Source: Chelativorans sp. ZYF759 (lineage in GTDB: Bacteria; Pseudomonadota; Alphaproteobacteria; Rhizobiales; Rhizobiaceae). From it: 64,000 nt of DNA. Under the pieces are notes generated by a model. That model was not told where the DNA came from. It was given only the letters and a program-made list of their open reading frames with translations, and ran no database searches. How positions within the stretch are numbered: the first letter of the stretch is position 1; the number at the start of each line of letters is the position of its first letter. Location of the stretch: positions 17,831-81,830 of the forward strand of contig NZ_WVVV01000019.1 in the NCBI RefSeq assembly GCF_012911015.1, written 5' to 3'. Both the position numbers and the translations under genes were made by a program. Positions 26,107 to 35,221 of the stretch are shown piece after piece.

Positions 26107-27185
26107 CTAACGCCTCGCGCAGGACAGCCGTCTCACGCCGTCGGCATTGTGGTCGAGCCAATGCATCCGTCTCTGCGTCACGAGCCAGTTGGCGTAGGGT
26201 ATGACCTCGCCGATGGCATGGTTCAACTGGCGATGGTTGAGCGGGCCGGGGAAAAGAGATTGTGTGAGTTCGGCCGCCGAACGGGGCTGTTCGCAGCATG
26301 CTTCCACCATTATCTCGCAACGCGAATGGTGATGTTCCCGCTGCAAGGCGATGCGGTCGGCTAGGCCGAAGAACGGCAGATAGTGCCCCGGCAGCACGAG
26401 TGCGTCTGGATCGACATCCCCCGCGAGTTCGTCCATCGAGCGCAGGAAAAGCTCATAGGGATTCCCGTCCGGCTCGGTCGGCGGGAGCACGAGTAGTGGC
26501 TGTATGCCGCCCAGAATCTGGTCGGCGGAGATCAGCCATCCCTCCTCCGGGCAATGCAGCATCAGCTGGGCAGGAGAGTGTCCCGGCCCGAGCAGGATTT
26601 TGAGCCTGCGGTCGCCCAGTTCGAGGATGTCGCCGGCATTGAGCGAGACGAACGTTTCCGGCAGCCCCGTCAATCCATCGCCATAGGCTGCCAGAAGGCC
26701 GGCGATCGAGACGGCCGCCTCGCTGCCGACACCGTGGCTGCGCAGGAACGCCTGATATTCGTCCCTGCCGTACCGCCCCGGATCGAGAAGGTCGATCTGG
26801 CAGGTCAGGTATTCCACCTGGCTCATATGCAAAGGCGCGCCAAGGGTCCGGCATAGCCAGCCCGCCGCGCCGATATGGTCGATATGGGCGTGGGTGACGA
26901 TCACCCTGGTAATCCGCTGTCCCATCAAGGGACCATCGAGAAGGCGCCGCCACGTGTCGATGGACCGCGCGTCGCCATACCCCGTATCGATGATCGCCCA
27001 ACCGTCCGCGTCGGCGAGCAGATAAACATTGGTGTGGCCAACCTTCATCGGCAGGGGGAGGCGCGTCCAGAGCAGTCCGGGCGCGATCTGCGCAACCGTT
27101 CCGAAGGCGGGTTGCGAAATGTTGAAGCAGTCCTGCGCGCCTGGCCTGCCGGTTTCGCCTCCGGTCGTCCTGCGAGAGTTCAAAG
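26107..27185 (-). CDS. Metallo-beta-lactamase-fold hydrolase
   Basis: The protein is about 359 residues with a complete dinuclear metal motif THAHIDH, further metal histidines in GPGHSPAQ and LPGHYLPFF, and the DTGYGD strand. A winged-helix-like C-terminus (LNHRQLNHAIGEVI) follows, as in LACTB2-like hydrolases. It could cleave a thioester or lactone. No ATG exists before the fold begins, so I propose the TTG at 27185 overlapping the SDR stop (TTGA), which implies coupling to that gene. The start is therefore uncertain. Confidence 0.8.
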
Positions 27186-27947
27186 GTGGAATCCGCCGTC
27201 GGCGAGAATGGTCTGCCCGGTGACGTAGCGTGACTTTTCGGTCGCCAGGAAGGTCACCACCTCGGCGACCTCCTCGGCCTTGCCGAAGCGTTGCAGGGCA
27301 ATGCGCTTGCGCTGGCCTTCCCATATCTGGGGTGAGTGGAGTTCCTTCAGGAACGCTTCTCCGAGCCCGGCGTCGATGATGCCCGGAGCGACGCAGTTGG
27401 CGCGGATGCCGTAGCGTCCTTCCTCCTTGGCGACGGCACGGCTCAGCGCTTCGATCCCCGCCTTCGGAACGGATGACAGCGCGTCGCCGGGCGGGTAGCT
27501 GCGCGTTGCGACGCTGGTGAGGCTGACGAATGCCCCGCCTTCCTGACGGCGGAAGACGGGCAGCGCCGCGGCGACGAGCCGCGTGAAGCCGAGCAGTTCC
27601 GTCTGGATGACGTCGAGCCACTGGCTCTCGCCGATCTGCGACACGTATGGCTGGGCAATGTGAGCGCCCGAGGCAAGGATGACGGCCGGGACCGTGCCGA
27701 ACGTCTCCGTGGCTGCCGCGAGCGCCCCCGAGACAGATGCGCTATCGGTGATGTCCAACGGCGCGAAGCCGGTCCTGGCGGTGCGGACAAGCTCGCTTGC
27801 CAGCGCTTCTGCTGCTTGGCGATTGGAACGATAGGTGAAGAACACGGCCTCGAATTCGTTGGCAAGCGCGCGGCAGATCGCCGTTCCGAGGCCGCCGCTG
27901 CCGCCGACCACGAAAGCCGCTCCATCCGATCTGTCGTTTCTCGCCAT
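27180..27947 (-). CDS. SDR-family protein without the catalytic tyrosine
   Basis: The 255-residue protein has an SDR Rossmann fold (VGGSGGLG) and the SDR ending YVTGQTILADGGFHL. However, the YxxxK motif is SSVPK, with serine (158) in place of tyrosine and lysine kept at 162. The NNAG motif is also changed (ASGA). Normal SDR redox chemistry is therefore doubtful. It may bind NAD without turning over, act as an enoyl reductase-like enzyme, or be decaying. It is first in a two-gene leftward operon with the metallo-beta-lactamase-fold hydrolase. A motif site lies 67 bp upstream. Confidence 0.8.
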   Translation of the reverse strand: MARNDRSDGAAFVVGGSGGLGTAICRALANEFEAVFFTYRSNRQAAEALASELVRTARTGFAPLDITDSASVSGALAAATETFGTVPAVILASGAHIAQPYVSQIGESQWLDVIQTELLGFTRLVAAALPVFRRQEGGAFVSLTSVATRSYPPGDALSSVPKAGIEALSRAVAKEEGRYGIRANCVAPGIIDAGLGEAFLKELHSPQIWEGQRKRIALQRFGKAEEVAEVVTFLATEKSRYVTGQTILADGGFHL

Positions 27948-28014
27948 CCCGTCGCTTCCTTTCCCGCCGTATGCGGCTCATCGCCAGCTTGCGCGCAAGC
28001 GCACCCTTACGTCT

Positions 28015-28031
28015 CCTATCGGTCGACAGGT
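28015..28031. promoter_or_regulatory. Island motif copy 3 (CCTATC-N4-GACAGGT)
   Basis: This copy lies between two divergent genes: the SDR (start 27947, 67 bp) and the flavoprotein (start 28088, 56 bp). The left half is a perfect CCTATC. Confidence 0.65.
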
Positions 28032-28087
28032 TTCGTTCCGTGATCGAGCAGTGAAGTATGAGGCAATCGTTAGCAGGGACATCGCCG

Positions 28088-30073
28088 ATGCCATACGATC
28101 TCCTCGCAAGCCCGTTCAGGCTTGCCGGGCTGGAGATACCCAACCGCACCGTCATGTCCCCGATGTCGAGCGGGCTGGGCAACGCGGATGGATCCGTGAG
28201 CCCGGGACAGGTCGCCTTCTATCGCGAACGCGCCGAGGGTGGGGTCGGGCTGGTCATCGTGGAGTTCACCTGCGTCAACCGCCGCTTCGGCCGAGCGGAG
28301 CTGAACCAGCTTGTCCTGGATGGCCGCGACACCCTCGCCAGCCATGGGCGGCTGGCAGCCGCGATCAGGCGCGCGGGCAGCCGGGTGGCGTTGCAGCTCC
28401 ACGCGGCCGGCCGCCATGTCGACCGCCGCACCGTCGACGGGTTGCCGGGCGGCCCCACCGCCGAGGTGTCGAAGCGCGACGGCGTCACCCCGACGGCTCG
28501 CGCGCTGACGCATGGCGAGATCGAGGAGATCATCGACAGTTTCGGCCGCGCGGCCGCGCTGGCGCTGGAGGCGGGATACGAGGCGATCGAAATCCACGGT
28601 GCGCACGGCTACCTGCCGATGGCCTTCCTGTCGCCGCTGGCCAACCGGCGGGATGACGCATGGGGCGGCGACTTCGAGCGCCGCCTGCGTTTCGCCGAAA
28701 GCGTGGTGCGGCGCGTCAAGAATGCGATCGGGCCGGATCGGCCCCTTCTCTACCGCCTCTCGTCCGCCGAACATCTTCCGGGCGGGCTGACGGTGGAGGA
28801 CATGGAGCGGATTGCACCGCGCCTGGTCGCTGCCGGGGCGGATTGCCTCGACGTCTCCACGGGCACTCTTGCGGGGAGCCTTGACCTTGCGGTCGATCCG
28901 ATGTCGATGCCGGAAGGATGGCGCTTCGAGGACAGCCGCCGCATCCGCGCGGCCGCTGGCGCACCGGTCGTCGGCATCGGCCCGGTGCGCTGGCCTGGTA
29001 CTGCCGAGGATGCGCTGGCAAGAGGCGACGCGGATCTCATCTGCCTCGGGCGACCGTTGCTCGCCGACGCCGCATGGGTGCGGAAGGCCATCGGCGGCGA
29101 GGAGAACAGGATACGCGCCTGCACCAATTGCAACTGGTGCTTCACCCGCGTGGTGGAGCACCAGCCGATCGGCTGCGCGGAAAGCCCGCGCACCGGCAAC
29201 GAGCTGGCCCCGCCATTGCCGGAGAGCGGGCAGGGCCGCGTCGCCGTGGTGGTCGGCGGCGGCCCGGGCGGCATGGCGGCGGCGCTCGATCTCGACCTTT
29301 CAGGATATCAGGTCCATCTCTTCGAAGCGCGGGAGCGGCTGGGCGGCGGGCTGACGGTTTCCGCAAGGCCGCCACTCAAGGAGAAGCTGTTCTGGTATCG
29401 CGACTACCTCGAGGCCGAGATTGCGAGAAGCGGGATATCGATCCATCTCGGGCATGCGGCCGACGTGCAGACGCTGCTGGCATGCGAGCCCGCCGTGGCG
29501 GTCATCGCTACGGGCGCGCAACCGCTGGGCATGGAAATTGAAGGGGCCGACACCGCCACCGTGATAAACGCATACGATCTCCTGGCGGGCGATGTTTTTA
29601 TCGATGCCGAAGCCAGCCTGCCGGTCGTCGTCTATGGTGGCGGGGAGACCGGCTGCGAAACGGCCGAATATCTTGCCGCCAAAGGCCATAGCGTCGTGAT
29701 CGTGACCCGCTCGGACGCGCGCCAGCTCGCGCGGTCGGCGGAGGCGATGTACCGCAAGCATCTCGTCAAGCGTCTTTTCGCCAATGACCAGATCATCATC
29801 CTCGACAATGCCATGATCGAGGCGCTTCGCGGGAATGTGATCATCGTCCGGCGCAGAGATGGACGCAATTCGAGGCTGGACGCTTCCGCGCTGGTCATCG
29901 CCCAGGGCCGCCGGACGGGCGCCGCGCTTGCCAAGCCGCTCGAGCAGGCGGGGGTTGAGGTGACGGTAATCGGCGACGCGAACCATATCGCGCGGATCGG
30001 GGACGCGGTGCATTCAGCTCATGGGGCAGTGCGGGGCTTCGTTGGTGGAAACTTGCTCCGCTCTCTGACCTGA
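28088..30073 (+). CDS. Old Yellow Enzyme-type iron-sulfur flavoprotein (2,4-dienoyl-CoA reductase family)
   Basis: The 661-residue protein has an FMN TIM barrel (residues about 1-340, EIHGAHGYL), a 4Fe-4S cluster motif CTNCNWC followed by GC eleven residues later, and two Rossmann dinucleotide domains (VGGGPGGMAAA and GGGETGCETAEYLA). This is the layout of 2,4-dienoyl-CoA reductase and trimethylamine dehydrogenase. In a beta-oxidation island, reduction of dienoyl-CoA or of a ring enone is the likely role. The ATG at 28088 is used because MPYDLLASPF matches the family start. A motif site lies 56 bp upstream. Confidence 0.88.
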   Translation: MPYDLLASPFRLAGLEIPNRTVMSPMSSGLGNADGSVSPGQVAFYRERAEGGVGLVIVEFTCVNRRFGRAELNQLVLDGRDTLASHGRLAAAIRRAGSRVALQLHAAGRHVDRRTVDGLPGGPTAEVSKRDGVTPTARALTHGEIEEIIDSFGRAAALALEAGYEAIEIHGAHGYLPMAFLSPLANRRDDAWGGDFERRLRFAESVVRRVKNAIGPDRPLLYRLSSAEHLPGGLTVEDMERIAPRLVAAGADCLDVSTGTLAGSLDLAVDPMSMPEGWRFEDSRRIRAAAGAPVVGIGPVRWPGTAEDALARGDADLICLGRPLLADAAWVRKAIGGEENRIRACTNCNWCFTRVVEHQPIGCAESPRTGNELAPPLPESGQGRVAVVVGGGPGGMAAALDLDLSGYQVHLFEARERLGGGLTVSARPPLKEKLFWYRDYLEAEIARSGISIHLGHAADVQTLLACEPAVAVIATGAQPLGMEIEGADTATVINAYDLLAGDVFIDAEASLPVVVYGGGETGCETAEYLAAKGHSVVIVTRSDARQLARSAEAMYRKHLVKRLFANDQIIILDNAMIEALRGNVIIVRRRDGRNSRLDASALVIAQGRRTGAALAKPLEQAGVEVTVIGDANHIARIGDAVHSAHGAVRGFVGGNLLRSLT

Positions 30074-30076
30074 CGC

Positions 30077-32794
30077 TCAGTCCAGCAGGCCGAACTGGCG
30101 CGCCCTTTCGACGGCGACCGAACGCCGGCGCGTGCCGACCTTGTCGTAGATGCGCTGCATGTACCACTTGACCGAGCCTTCGGTGAGGCCGAGCCTGTCG
30201 CCGATCTCCCGGTTGCGCAGGCCCGACGCGACGAAGGTGAGGATTTCCAGTTCACGCCCGGTCATCTTGCCGTCGATGCCGACCTGCTCGTCGGCGTGCT
30301 GGTCGGCATCGTCCGCCAGCCGGCCCTTCGATTTGCTCTCGAATGCCGAGAGCAGGTCGTAGGCGAAGAGATCGGCAGGATGCTTCGTCATCAATCCGCT
30401 GCCGTAGGATTCGACCAGAAGCTCATGGATCATTACCCCTTCGTCGAGGAAGGCGCGCACGCTGCCGCCTTCCGCCGAAGCGACCAGAGCCTCCCGGAGG
30501 GTGCGTTGGGCGGCCCTCAGATCGCCGTTCATGAGCAAGAGCTGGGCAAGAAGCAGGTTCCAGCGGACGAGATGACGGACGGCGCCACGGTGCGCGCAGA
30601 ACTGCTTCCAGCGCTGCGCCACGACCAGAGCGTCGGCGATGTCGCCCCGGCTGATGGCCAGACGCACCCAGGTTATGGCGACTATGTCGTCGCGCGTGGT
30701 GCTTGCGATCTGCGGGCTGACGCTGCGGGCGTCCATCGGTATGGCGCTCGAGCGGGCCAGTTCCAGCGCCCGTTCGGTGTGGCCGGTGCGCAGCAGCAGC
30801 CTGATCCGCTCGGCGAGCACGCCCGTTGCCAGCCGGTCGAGGCCGAGCTCGAGCGCGACGGATTTGGCGTCGTCGAGCGCTCGGAACGCCGCGCCCATCT
30901 CACCGCGCGCGAAATGCAGCTTCGGCGCCACCAGATAGCCGGACATGAGCTCGTCGATGAAGCCGAACTCACGCGCGACCGGCAGGTAGTCTTTGACGAG
31001 TTGCGCAGCCGTGTCCAGATCGTTGCGCTCGTAAGCGAGTTCGGCGAGAGGCAGCGCGGGCAGCGCCGCCAGGCCGGAGCCCGTCCCCGCGAAGCTCACT
31101 GCCTGGTCGATCCCGTGCTGGAGCGCGCGGACGGCGGCATCGCTTCGGCCCATGGAGAACAGGGTCGGTCCGACGATCGCCTGCAGCGCGACGAAGGCGA
31201 ATTTGTAGCCCGACTTGTCGAGGACGGCGCGGGCCTTGGCTTCCAGCTTTTCGAGTTGGGCATATTTGAATTGCTCGCGCTGGGCCCGCAGCATCTGGCC
31301 GTAAAGCGTGCAGGTGATATAGGGCTTGCTCTCGCCCATCTCGCGCAGCAGCATGTTGCTCAGATCCTCGACGATCGCGAAATCGTCTTCTGCGGCCGCG
31401 AGCATCATCCGGCGGTGGTTCAACAAGAGCGAGAGGTGGTGGAAGCGTTCCTCGCTCAGTCCTTCGGCCTGCATCTCCTCTATGCGCGCTGTAGCGAGTG
31501 CGATCGCCTCGCGCGCTTCCTCACAACGCAGGTTGCGGATGCGCAGCCATGCGACGGACAGCAAGATCTGCGGATGACGGATCAGGATCGTGCGATCAAG
31601 CATCTCCGCCTGCCGCACGACGAATGTCAGCTTGCCGTTGTAGACGAGATTCTCGCAAGTTTCCTCGAGGATGGTCGCGAACCAGGATTGATCCCCGGAC
31701 TTGACCGCGTGATCGAGCGCTTCGATCACCTGCCCGTTCTCGAAGAACCACCGGCTTGCGCGCAGGTGGATGCGCGCGGCTGCATTGCGGTCGATGTCGG
31801 CGAGCCGGCGCGACAAGAAGCCGGAGAACAGGCCGTGATACCTGTACCAGACCTGTTCGTTGTCGAGCCTGACGAGGAAAAGCCCCGCCGCCTCGATGCG
31901 GGCCAGAAGCTCGCGGCTATTGGTCCTTCCCGTGACCGCGTCGCACAGGTCAATGCTCATGCGTTCGAGCAGGCAGGTGTTCAGCAGGAATTCCTGCAGA
32001 TCAGGCGGTTGGGAGCCGAACACATCCTCGGAGAAGAAATCCGCGATGATGCTCTTGCTGCCACTGAAGGACGCGATCAACTGGGCACGGTCGGGCTCCC
32101 GCAGCATCGCCAGATTGGCGAGCTTCAACCCAGCGGCCCATCCTTCCGTTCGCACGACAAGGCTTTCGACGTCGGTGTCGGGCAGGTCCGCCTGGTTTGC
32201 TGCGGCAAGCAGGTTTCTCGTTTCCTCGATTGTGAAACGCAGATCGCTCATGCCGATCTCGTTCAGCAGCCCGTGGGCGCGCAGGCGCGCAAGCGGCAGT
32301 TCCGGGGTTTCGCGCGTGGCCAGCGTGATGGTCACGTTCGAGGGCAGGCGCTCGATGAAACGGCCCAGCACATGCATGTTTTCTGTCGGCAGCATGTGGA
32401 CGTCGTCGATGAGGAGATGGATGGACTTCTCGATCCGTGACAGGCACTCGATCGCCGCGCCGAGTTCAGCGTCGGTCGTGACGAACGCCTCCGTCGAAAA
32501 ATGGTGGGCAAGACGGTCGCGGAACTCGGCAATGTTCTCCGACAGCGCCGAGAGGATCTGGCCCATGATGTCGGTCGCATAACCGTCAAGGGCCAGCCAC
32601 GCGACCAGTTCACCGCGCGCCGCGAGGTCGCCGTGCCATTGCAGAAGGATCGTGCTCTTGCCGAATCCGGCAGGTGCCTGGACAAGCGTGAGCCTGACCT
32701 GAGCCGACTTGCCTAGATGCTCCAAAAGACGGGGTCTCGCAACAACTCCGGTTTCGATGCGCGGCGGCAGCAGCGCCGTCCTCACGACCTTCAT
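30077..32794 (-). CDS. MalT-like LAL transcriptional regulator (ATPase plus LuxR HTH)
   Basis: The 905-residue protein has an N-terminal STAND/NACHT-like ATPase with Walker A APAGFGKST (about 40-49) and Walker B LLIDDVHML, a long helical repeat region, and a C-terminal LuxR helix-turn-helix (TGRELEILTFVASGLRNREI). Such regulators act as ATP-dependent, ligand-triggered activators. The gene ends 3 bp from the convergent flavoprotein gene and starts divergent from an ACAD, with a 17-bp motif copy in between. It is the only large activator in the island, so it is my best candidate for the motif-binding protein. Confidence 0.9.
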   Translation of the reverse strand: MKVVRTALLPPRIETGVVARPRLLEHLGKSAQVRLTLVQAPAGFGKSTILLQWHGDLAARGELVAWLALDGYATDIMGQILSALSENIAEFRDRLAHHFSTEAFVTTDAELGAAIECLSRIEKSIHLLIDDVHMLPTENMHVLGRFIERLPSNVTITLATRETPELPLARLRAHGLLNEIGMSDLRFTIEETRNLLAAANQADLPDTDVESLVVRTEGWAAGLKLANLAMLREPDRAQLIASFSGSKSIIADFFSEDVFGSQPPDLQEFLLNTCLLERMSIDLCDAVTGRTNSRELLARIEAAGLFLVRLDNEQVWYRYHGLFSGFLSRRLADIDRNAAARIHLRASRWFFENGQVIEALDHAVKSGDQSWFATILEETCENLVYNGKLTFVVRQAEMLDRTILIRHPQILLSVAWLRIRNLRCEEAREAIALATARIEEMQAEGLSEERFHHLSLLLNHRRMMLAAAEDDFAIVEDLSNMLLREMGESKPYITCTLYGQMLRAQREQFKYAQLEKLEAKARAVLDKSGYKFAFVALQAIVGPTLFSMGRSDAAVRALQHGIDQAVSFAGTGSGLAALPALPLAELAYERNDLDTAAQLVKDYLPVAREFGFIDELMSGYLVAPKLHFARGEMGAAFRALDDAKSVALELGLDRLATGVLAERIRLLLRTGHTERALELARSSAIPMDARSVSPQIASTTRDDIVAITWVRLAISRGDIADALVVAQRWKQFCAHRGAVRHLVRWNLLLAQLLLMNGDLRAAQRTLREALVASAEGGSVRAFLDEGVMIHELLVESYGSGLMTKHPADLFAYDLLSAFESKSKGRLADDADQHADEQVGIDGKMTGRELEILTFVASGLRNREIGDRLGLTEGSVKWYMQRIYDKVGTRRRSVAVERARQFGLLD

Positions 32795-32925
32795 GATTTC
32801 TCCTCACCCATATGCGGACGATCTGCTCCCACTCCTCCCGAGCCGGCTCGTCCCTATAGCTGCTGGCCGACAGCGTATATGAAACGCCCACCGGCGGCCA
32901 TGCTGCGATCACTCTCCATCCACTC

Positions 32926-32939
32926 ATTGCATATGCGAT
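32926..32939. promoter_or_regulatory. Palindrome ATTGCATATGCGAT, partner of the site at 56606
   Basis: This 14-mer differs by one base from the perfect palindrome at 56606-56619 near the IclR gene. It lies in the divergent region between the LAL regulator and the ACAD, 17 bp from the 17-bp motif. Two regulators may meet here. The function is not known. Confidence 0.35.
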
Positions 32940-32955
32940 AACAAATCGACGGCAT

Positions 32956-32972
32956 CCTATCGCGAGATAGGT
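32956..32972. promoter_or_regulatory. Island motif copy 4 (CCTATC-N4-GATAGGT)
   Basis: This is the only copy with perfect half-sites, CCTATC and GATAGG. It is 51 bp upstream of the ACAD start and 161 bp upstream of the LAL regulator start. It could activate the ACAD operon and allow feedback on the regulator. Confidence 0.7.
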
Positions 32973-33023
32973 GCTGGGAGAAAATCTTTCCATGAGGGTG
33001 CGTGCGAAACAAGGCAGGTGACC

Positions 33024-34187
33024 ATGGATTTCGAGCTTTCCGAAGAGGTGCGGTCCTTCCGAGAGACGGTGCGGCGGTGGGTTGACGCCGAGGTGCCCAA
33101 GAGCTGGTCGCGCGAACTCGAGCGCGACGAGCACAATTATCCCTTCGCCCTCTGGGACAAGTTCACCGAGGCTGGGTTCCACGGCATCGGCATCGACGAG
33201 AAATATGGCGGACAGGGCGGCGACGTCATCATGCAGATGACGTTGGCCCGCGAATTGGCCCGTTCGCTCGGCGGCCTGGCCTGGATCTGGGGCATCACCT
33301 CCTTTGCCGGCGGCAAATCGATAGGAATCTACGGCTCGGAAGAACAGAAGCAACGCTTCCTGCCGCCGATCGCCAGGGGCGAACTGCGCGCGGCGATCGC
33401 CTTCACGGAACCAGGCGGCGGAACCGACGTGCTGGGCGCGCTTAGGACCAATGCGGTGCGGGGAGACGGCGGTTGGATCCTGTCGGGCGAGAAGATATGG
33501 TCTTCTTCCTCCCATGTCGCCGATTATCTCCTCGTGCTCGCCCGCACCGACAAGAACGTCGAGAAGCAGCACCACGGCGTATCGCTGTTCTTCGTTCCCG
33601 CCACGCAGAAGGGGATCAAGATCACCCCACTGCCGAAGCTCGGCATGCGCTCGATCGGCTCCTGCACGGTGAACTTCGACGAGGTCTTCGTGTCCGACGC
33701 GGATGTGCTCGGAGAGCCGGGCCGTGCCTGGTACATGCTGCTGCCGACGCTCAACAACGAGCGGATCATGGTCGCAGCCTTCTGCGCAGGGGTCATCGAC
33801 GGCGTGCTTGAAGATGCGCTCGACTACATGAAGCAGCGCAAGGCGTTCGGCAAGCCGATCGGCCAGTTCCAGGTGCTCCAACATTATGTCGCCGACATCG
33901 CCACATGGCGTCAGCAGGTCGAACTGATGCTGTTCTACACCGCAAGCCTTCAGTCGGCCGGCAAGGAATGTGGAATGGAATCCAGCATGCTCAAGGTCTT
34001 CGCCTCCGACAGCGCCGTCAAGGCGGCGGACCTCGGCATCCAGATTCTCGGCGGCATGGGCTACTCGGCCGAGACCGATATGCAGCGTTACTGGCGCGAT
34101 GCCAGGCTGTGGCAGATCGGACCGATCACCAACGAGATGGCGCGCAACGGAATAGCAGAGCGGCTGGGGCTGCCCCGCTCGTTCTGA
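33024..34187 (+). CDS. Acyl-CoA dehydrogenase, paralogue A
   Basis: The 387-residue protein has AFTEPGGGTDVLG, GEKIWSSSSHVADYL, KLGMRSIGS and LGIQILGGMGYSAETDMQRY. The C-terminal EGT motif is replaced by PITNEM, but a glutamate is present at the helix-G site (LNNERIMV, E246), so catalysis is likely. It is a close paralogue of the ACAD at 36999-38162. It starts a long rightward operon: ACAD, MDR reductase, SDR, hydrolase, ACAD, two MaoC genes, ABM protein and two GMC oxidoreductases. A motif site lies 51 bp upstream. Confidence 0.92.
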   Translation: MDFELSEEVRSFRETVRRWVDAEVPKSWSRELERDEHNYPFALWDKFTEAGFHGIGIDEKYGGQGGDVIMQMTLARELARSLGGLAWIWGITSFAGGKSIGIYGSEEQKQRFLPPIARGELRAAIAFTEPGGGTDVLGALRTNAVRGDGGWILSGEKIWSSSSHVADYLLVLARTDKNVEKQHHGVSLFFVPATQKGIKITPLPKLGMRSIGSCTVNFDEVFVSDADVLGEPGRAWYMLLPTLNNERIMVAAFCAGVIDGVLEDALDYMKQRKAFGKPIGQFQVLQHYVADIATWRQQVELMLFYTASLQSAGKECGMESSMLKVFASDSAVKAADLGIQILGGMGYSAETDMQRYWRDARLWQIGPITNEMARNGIAERLGLPRSF

Positions 34188-34219
34188 GTTCACGGTTTTA
34201 AGGAAGGCGGCGTGGAACG

Positions 34220-35218
34220 ATGAAAGCATTGGTTCTGAACGAGGCCAAGGGGCCGCAAAGCGTCGTTGTGCAGGAGGAGCCGACACCTTCGCCGAAGACG
34301 GGCGAGGTTCGCGTCGCAATCCGTGCCGCCTCGCTGAATCACCGCGAGTTGTGGATCAGCCGGGGCCAATACCCCGGCATGAACCTTCCATGCATCCTCG
34401 GTGCCGACGGTGCCGGAGTGGTGGATGCGGTAGGCGAGGGCGTGGATGGCGGGCTCGTCGGCAAGGAGGTCGTGCTCTATCCGGCGCTCAACTGGGGTGA
34501 CAGCCCAGACTTTCCGTCCAAGGATTTCTGCCTGCTCGGCATGCCGGTCCCAGGCACGATCGCCGATTTCATTTGCGTTCCGGCGGAGAACGTCTTCGAG
34601 AAGCCGGCGTCCCTGAGCTTCGAGCAGGCAGCAGCGCTACCGACCGCTGCGTTGACGGCATGGCGCGCGGTGACCGTCAAGGCACGGGTCAAGCCGGGCG
34701 ACAAGGTGCTCATAACGGGCATCGGCGGCGGCGTGGCCATGTTCGCCCTTAAATTCTGCGTGGCGCTGAATGCCGAAGTCTACGTCACCAGCGGCGACGA
34801 GTCCAATCTGGCGAAGGCGGCCGAACTCGGGGCGGCGGGCGGCTTCAACTATCGCGACGAGGATTGGGGCAAGGCTGCGCGCAAGACGGCGGGCGGGTTC
34901 GACGTGGTGATCGACGGCGCGCCGGCCGCCGCCTATGGCAGCTACGCGCGCGCGCTCAGCTTCGGCGCCAAGGTCGTCATCTACGGATCGACGCGAGGCC
35001 CCCAATTCACTCTCAACGCGCCGGAGCTGTTCCTGCGCCATGCGACTGTCTTCGGGACGGCGATGGGCAACCTCGACGATTTCAGGGGTATGCTGGATTT
35101 CGTAGGCGACAAGCAGATCAAACCGGTGATCGATCGGACAGTTACGATCGCGAACGCTGGAGAGGCCTTCGACCTTCTGGAAAGCAACCATTTCGGCAAG
35201 ATCGTCATCACCCTTTGA
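34220..35218 (+). CDS. MDR-family zinc-type alcohol dehydrogenase/quinone oxidoreductase
   Basis: The 332-residue protein has the MDR N-terminal domain (SLNHRELWISRGQYPG, ILGADGAGVVDAVGEG) and an NADP-binding fold beginning VLITGIGGGVAMFALKF. The catalytic zinc ligands of classical alcohol dehydrogenases are not all evident, so an enone or enoyl reductase activity is as likely as alcohol oxidation. It lies 32 bp after ACAD paralogue A and a few bases before an SDR, inside the same operon. Confidence 0.85.
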   Translation: MKALVLNEAKGPQSVVVQEEPTPSPKTGEVRVAIRAASLNHRELWISRGQYPGMNLPCILGADGAGVVDAVGEGVDGGLVGKEVVLYPALNWGDSPDFPSKDFCLLGMPVPGTIADFICVPAENVFEKPASLSFEQAAALPTAALTAWRAVTVKARVKPGDKVLITGIGGGVAMFALKFCVALNAEVYVTSGDESNLAKAAELGAAGGFNYRDEDWGKAARKTAGGFDVVIDGAPAAAYGSYARALSFGAKVVIYGSTRGPQFTLNAPELFLRHATVFGTAMGNLDDFRGMLDFVGDKQIKPVIDRTVTIANAGEAFDLLESNHFGKIVITL

Positions 35219-35221
35219 GGG

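Noticed and set aside
30296-32440. 714-residue open frame on the plus strand inside the LAL gene
   Set aside because: It is the antisense of a well-supported LAL regulator and shows no protein family; long antisense frames are common in high-GC DNA.
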